Position numbers and translations under genes: made by a program | DNA from: an uncultured Clostridia bacterium | GTDB lineage: Bacteria > Bacillota > Clostridia > Christensenellales > Borkfalkiaceae | Reading direction: 5' to 3' | Assembly (NCBI GenBank): GCA_937920115.1 | Contig: CALGVF010000196.1 | Coordinates: 1-7,561 of the forward strand | DNA length: 7,561 nt | The notes under the pieces: generated by a model | Database searches by the model: none | Seen by the model: the letters and a program-made list of their open reading frames with translations, nothing else | What the model was told of the DNA's origin: nothing | Shown here: positions 6,394-7,561 of the stretch, piece by piece | How the letters are laid out: each line of letters begins with the position of its first letter | Numbering within the stretch: position 1 is the first letter of the stretch

Positions 6394-7094
6394 TACCAAT
6401 CCACCTCGTCCGCGTCGAGCGGGTTTTCCTGCATTTCGACAGATTTGATTTTGCCGTTCTTAACTCTCACGACTTCGTCAGCCATTTTCGCGATGTTCTG
6501 ATTGTGCGTGACTATTATTATCGTTTTGCCGTAGTTTCTTGCCATTTTAAGAAGCAATTTGAGTACGACGACGCCCGTTTCCGAATCGAGTGCGCCCGTC
6601 GGCTCGTCGCAAAGAAGTATCTTCGGGTTTTTAGCCAATGCCCTCGCTATCGAGACTCTCTGCTGTTCGCCGCCCGAAAGTTCGGACGGGAAATTGTTTA
6701 AGTGGTCGGAAAGTCCGACTTCTTCTATCATTTGTTCGCCCGAAAGCGGGTTCGGCGAAATCTGATTTACGAGTTCTACGTTTTCTCTTACCGTAAGGGT
6801 CGGTATGAGGTTGTAAAACTGAAATACGAAACCTACCGATTTCGCTCTGTATTCCGCAAGTTCGTCCGCGGACAATTTCGATATGTCCTGTCCGTCCACG
6901 ACGATTGTTCCTTCGGTCGGACTGTCGAGTCCTCCGAGTAAGTTTAACAGCGTGCTTTTGCCCGCTCCGCTCGGTCCTAAAACAACTATGAATTTGCCTT
7001 CGCCGAATTCGAGGTCTACGTCGTCCAACGCTTTTTGTTCGTGTTCGCCGCTTTTATATATTCTGCTTACGTTTTTTAATTCCACAAGAGCCAT
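6393..7094 (-). CDS. ABC transporter ATP-binding protein, LolD/MacB type
   Basis: This 233-residue cytoplasmic ATPase energises the FtsX-like permease. Motifs in order are Walker A GPSGAGKST (40-48), Q-loop FVFQFYNLIPTLTVRENV with Gln92 (89-106), signature LSGGEQQRVSIARAL (139-153), Walker B ILLCDEPTGALD (159-170) and H-loop IIVTHN with His197. The string QFYNLIPTLT after the Q-loop and CDEPTGALDSETG at Walker B are the hallmarks of the MacB/LolD/YknY subgroup (COG1136), which pairs with FtsX-type permeases. The length is normal. A Shine-Dalgarno AAGGAGA lies 9 nt before the ATG at 7094. The stop codon overlaps the permease start. It is the first gene of the minus-strand operon; the promoter must lie in the 467-nt region to its right. 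Confidence 0.95.
   Translation of the reverse strand: MALVELKNVSRIYKSGEHEQKALDDVDLEFGEGKFIVVLGPSGAGKSTLLNLLGGLDSPTEGTIVVDGQDISKLSADELAEYRAKSVGFVFQFYNLIPTLTVRENVELVNQISPNPLSGEQMIEEVGLSDHLNNFPSELSGGEQQRVSIARALAKNPKILLCDEPTGALDSETGVVVLKLLLKMARNYGKTIIIVTHNQNIAKMADEVVRVKNGKIKSVEMQENPLDADEVDW
6401..6407 (-). promoter_or_regulatory. Ribosome binding site that sets the FtsX-like permease start
   Basis: On the minus strand GAGGTGG lies 7 nt before the ATG at 6393. The upstream in-frame TTG at 6399 would sit only 1 nt from this site, so the ATG that overlaps the ATPase stop codon is the better start. Confidence 0.7.
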
Positions 7095-7103
7095 TTCTCT
7101 CGT

Positions 7104-7110
7104 TCTCCTT
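7104..7110 (-). promoter_or_regulatory. Ribosome binding site for the LolD/MacB-type ATPase
   Basis: On the minus strand AAGGAGA lies 9 nt before the ATG at 7094. It is a near-consensus site and fixes the start of the operon's first gene. Confidence 0.7.
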
Positions 7111-7296
7111 TTCTTAGCCTCAACAATGCAATGAAACGCGTCGCGATAAACTGTCGATTTTGCGATAAAATGCGTTGCCTTTTCTTGTAATAGGGATAAC
7201 TATTACTGCAAAAAGTCGCCTTTTTTCTCATCAAAATCGCCGACGTTTCTCGCTTGGTTGATTGCGTTGTATCGGCCTTATTTTCTTCCGAAGTTC

Positions 7297-7322
7297 CGAA
7301 ACGGAAGACGTTTCGTTTTTTT
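7297..7322 (+). terminator. Terminator-like hairpin with T-run on the plus strand
   Basis: CGAAACG (7297-7303) pairs with CGTTTCG (7309-7315) around GAAGA and is followed directly by seven T (7316-7322). This is the shape of a rho-independent terminator, though the 7-bp stem is short. An overlapping alternative stem pairs CTTCCG (7285-7290) with CGGAAG (7302-7307). No plus-strand gene ends here, so it may stop antisense transcription into the ATPase gene, end a small RNA, or be chance. Confidence 0.35.
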
Positions 7323-7376
7323 GTAAAAGCCATTCCTTGTAAAAGGGGCTTTAAAATATTTAATTTATGTTTTAGA

Positions 7377-7390
7377 CTATAATATTATAG
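7377..7390 (-). promoter_or_regulatory. 14-nt palindrome with a TATAAT -10 box on both strands
   Basis: CTATAATATTATAG is a perfect palindrome, so both strands read TATAAT. On the minus strand the box at 7389-7384 would start transcription about 290 nt before the ATPase gene. The -35 position at 16-18 nt spacing (GGGTAA or AGGGTA) is poor, so the promoter call is weak. The flanks are strongly AT-rich. It could be a divergent promoter core or an operator. Confidence 0.3.
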
Positions 7391-7427
7391 AGCCAAAGCA
7401 CCGTTATTACCCTTATTCTCTCATTAA

Positions 7428-7455
7428 AGAGAACATACAAAGCGTATCGTTCCGC
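7428..7455. repeat. Direct repeat, copy 1 (28 nt)
   Basis: This copy matches 7463-7490 at 26 of 28 positions with a 35-nt period. It starts AGAGAACATACAAAGCG and ends in TATCGTTCCGC. Its first six bases also form the right arm of an inverted repeat with TTCTCT at 7416-7421. Confidence 0.8.
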
Positions 7456-7462
7456 ATTCAAG

Positions 7463-7490
7463 AGAGAACTTACAAAGCGTATCGTTTCGC
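7463..7490. repeat. Direct repeat, copy 2 (28 nt)
   Basis: This is the second copy of the repeat at 7428-7455, differing by A to T at 7470 and C to T at 7487. Here AAGCG (7475-7479) and CGCTT (7488-7492) form short inverted arms. Only two copies are visible, so it is not a CRISPR array. Confidence 0.8.
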
Positions 7491-7530
7491 TTCCTCCTTC
7501 GGGGGTAAATTTTGATTATGATCTATTTTT

Positions 7531-7561
7531 GCCGTCACCTTCGGGGAAGGTGGCTCGGCGA
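7531..7561. repeat. Stem-loop at window edge, likely a truncated dispersed palindromic repeat
   Basis: CACCTT (7536-7541) pairs with AAGGTG (7547-7552) around CGGGG. GCCG (7531-7534) can pair with CGGC (7556-7559) as an outer stem. The sequence then breaks off at GGCTCGGCGA, which looks like the first half of a second palindrome of the type GGCTTCGCC. From memory this resembles palindromic intergenic repeats common in gut Firmicutes genomes; no search was possible. Confidence 0.5.

Larger units (their letters stand above)
7095..7561. other. 467-nt non-coding region upstream of the minus-strand operon
   Basis: No convincing gene lies here. Reading on the minus strand towards the ATPase it holds, in order: a stem-loop at the window edge, two 28-nt direct repeats, a palindrome containing TATAAT, an AT-rich stretch (7350-7390), a terminator-like hairpin, a small 7-bp hairpin (7187-7193 with 7200-7206), and two direct copies of TTTATCGC (plus-strand positions 7162-7169 and 7143-7150, 19 nt apart). 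An 85-codon open frame (7076-7333, minus) crosses it. It has a poorly spaced ribosome binding site, codon use unlike the neighbours (four CGA; TTG and TTA instead of CTC) and no recognised domain. The region is long for a simple promoter and probably combines a promoter, a leader and dispersed repeat sequence. Confidence 0.6.

Noticed and set aside
6394..6399. TTG start two codons upstream for the FtsX-like permease
   Set aside because: The ATG at 6393 forms a TAATG overlap with the ATPase stop and has a ribosome binding site at proper spacing; the TTG would be 1 nt from that site.
7076..7333. 85-codon minus-strand open frame before the ATPase
   Set aside because: The putative ribosome binding site AAGGA abuts the ATG, codon use differs from all neighbours, it overlaps the ATPase start out of frame, and no domain is recognisable. 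A real small protein cannot be fully excluded.
7428..7490. CRISPR array
   Set aside because: Only two copies, imperfect, separated by 7 nt; no spacer-sized intervals and no cas gene.

Overview
The window looks like chromosomal DNA from a Gram-positive member of the Bacillota, most likely a clostridial and perhaps gut-associated lineage. The evidence is a VanZ-family protein, a BcrA/LanF-type ABC transporter, strong AGGAGG-like ribosome binding sites, a PgcA-type phospho-sugar mutase, a GMxCGMCE metal-binding protein, and moderate GC (about 46% by eye) with heavy use of CTC, GAC and TCG codons. The taxonomic placement is an inference; there is no rRNA or other marker gene here.

Left half, plus strand (3-3631): four closely packed genes that look like one operon. 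They are the C-terminal part of a VanZ-family membrane protein (cut by the window edge), a BcrA/LanF-like ABC ATPase, its ABC-2 type permease (start and stop codons overlap as TAATG), and a complete alpha-phosphoglucomutase/phosphomannomutase family enzyme. Gaps are 8 nt, -1 nt and 16 nt. VanZ and BcrA/LanF-type transporters are both linked in the literature to cell-envelope antibiotics, and the mutase could supply glucose-1-phosphate for envelope glycans. A shared envelope role is therefore plausible but not proven.

Centre (3632-3801): a convergent intergenic gap with a nearly perfect 20-bp GC-rich hairpin, probably a bidirectional terminator shared by both operons.

Right half, minus strand (7094 down to 3802): a compact three-gene operon. 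It encodes a LolD/MacB-type ABC ATPase, an 8-TM permease with two FtsX-like domains (again joined by TAATG), and a small heavy-metal-associated (CopZ-like) protein whose ribosome binding site abuts the permease stop codon. The first two form one transporter; the metal-binding protein is translationally close and may be functionally linked.

Right edge (7095-7561): a 467-nt non-coding region. It holds short hairpins, a terminator-like stem-loop followed by seven T on the plus strand, a 14-nt palindrome with TATAAT on both strands, two 28-nt direct repeats with a 35-nt period, and a stem-loop at the edge that resembles the dispersed palindromic repeats of gut Firmicutes.

The most unusual observations are a textbook A-AAA-AAA slippery heptamer at the end of vanZ whose -1 frame is open straight into the ABC ATPase, and a near-total absence of several 4-base palindromes (AGCT 0, GGCC 1, CCGG 1, GATC 2, CATG 2 in 7.5 kb by hand count).
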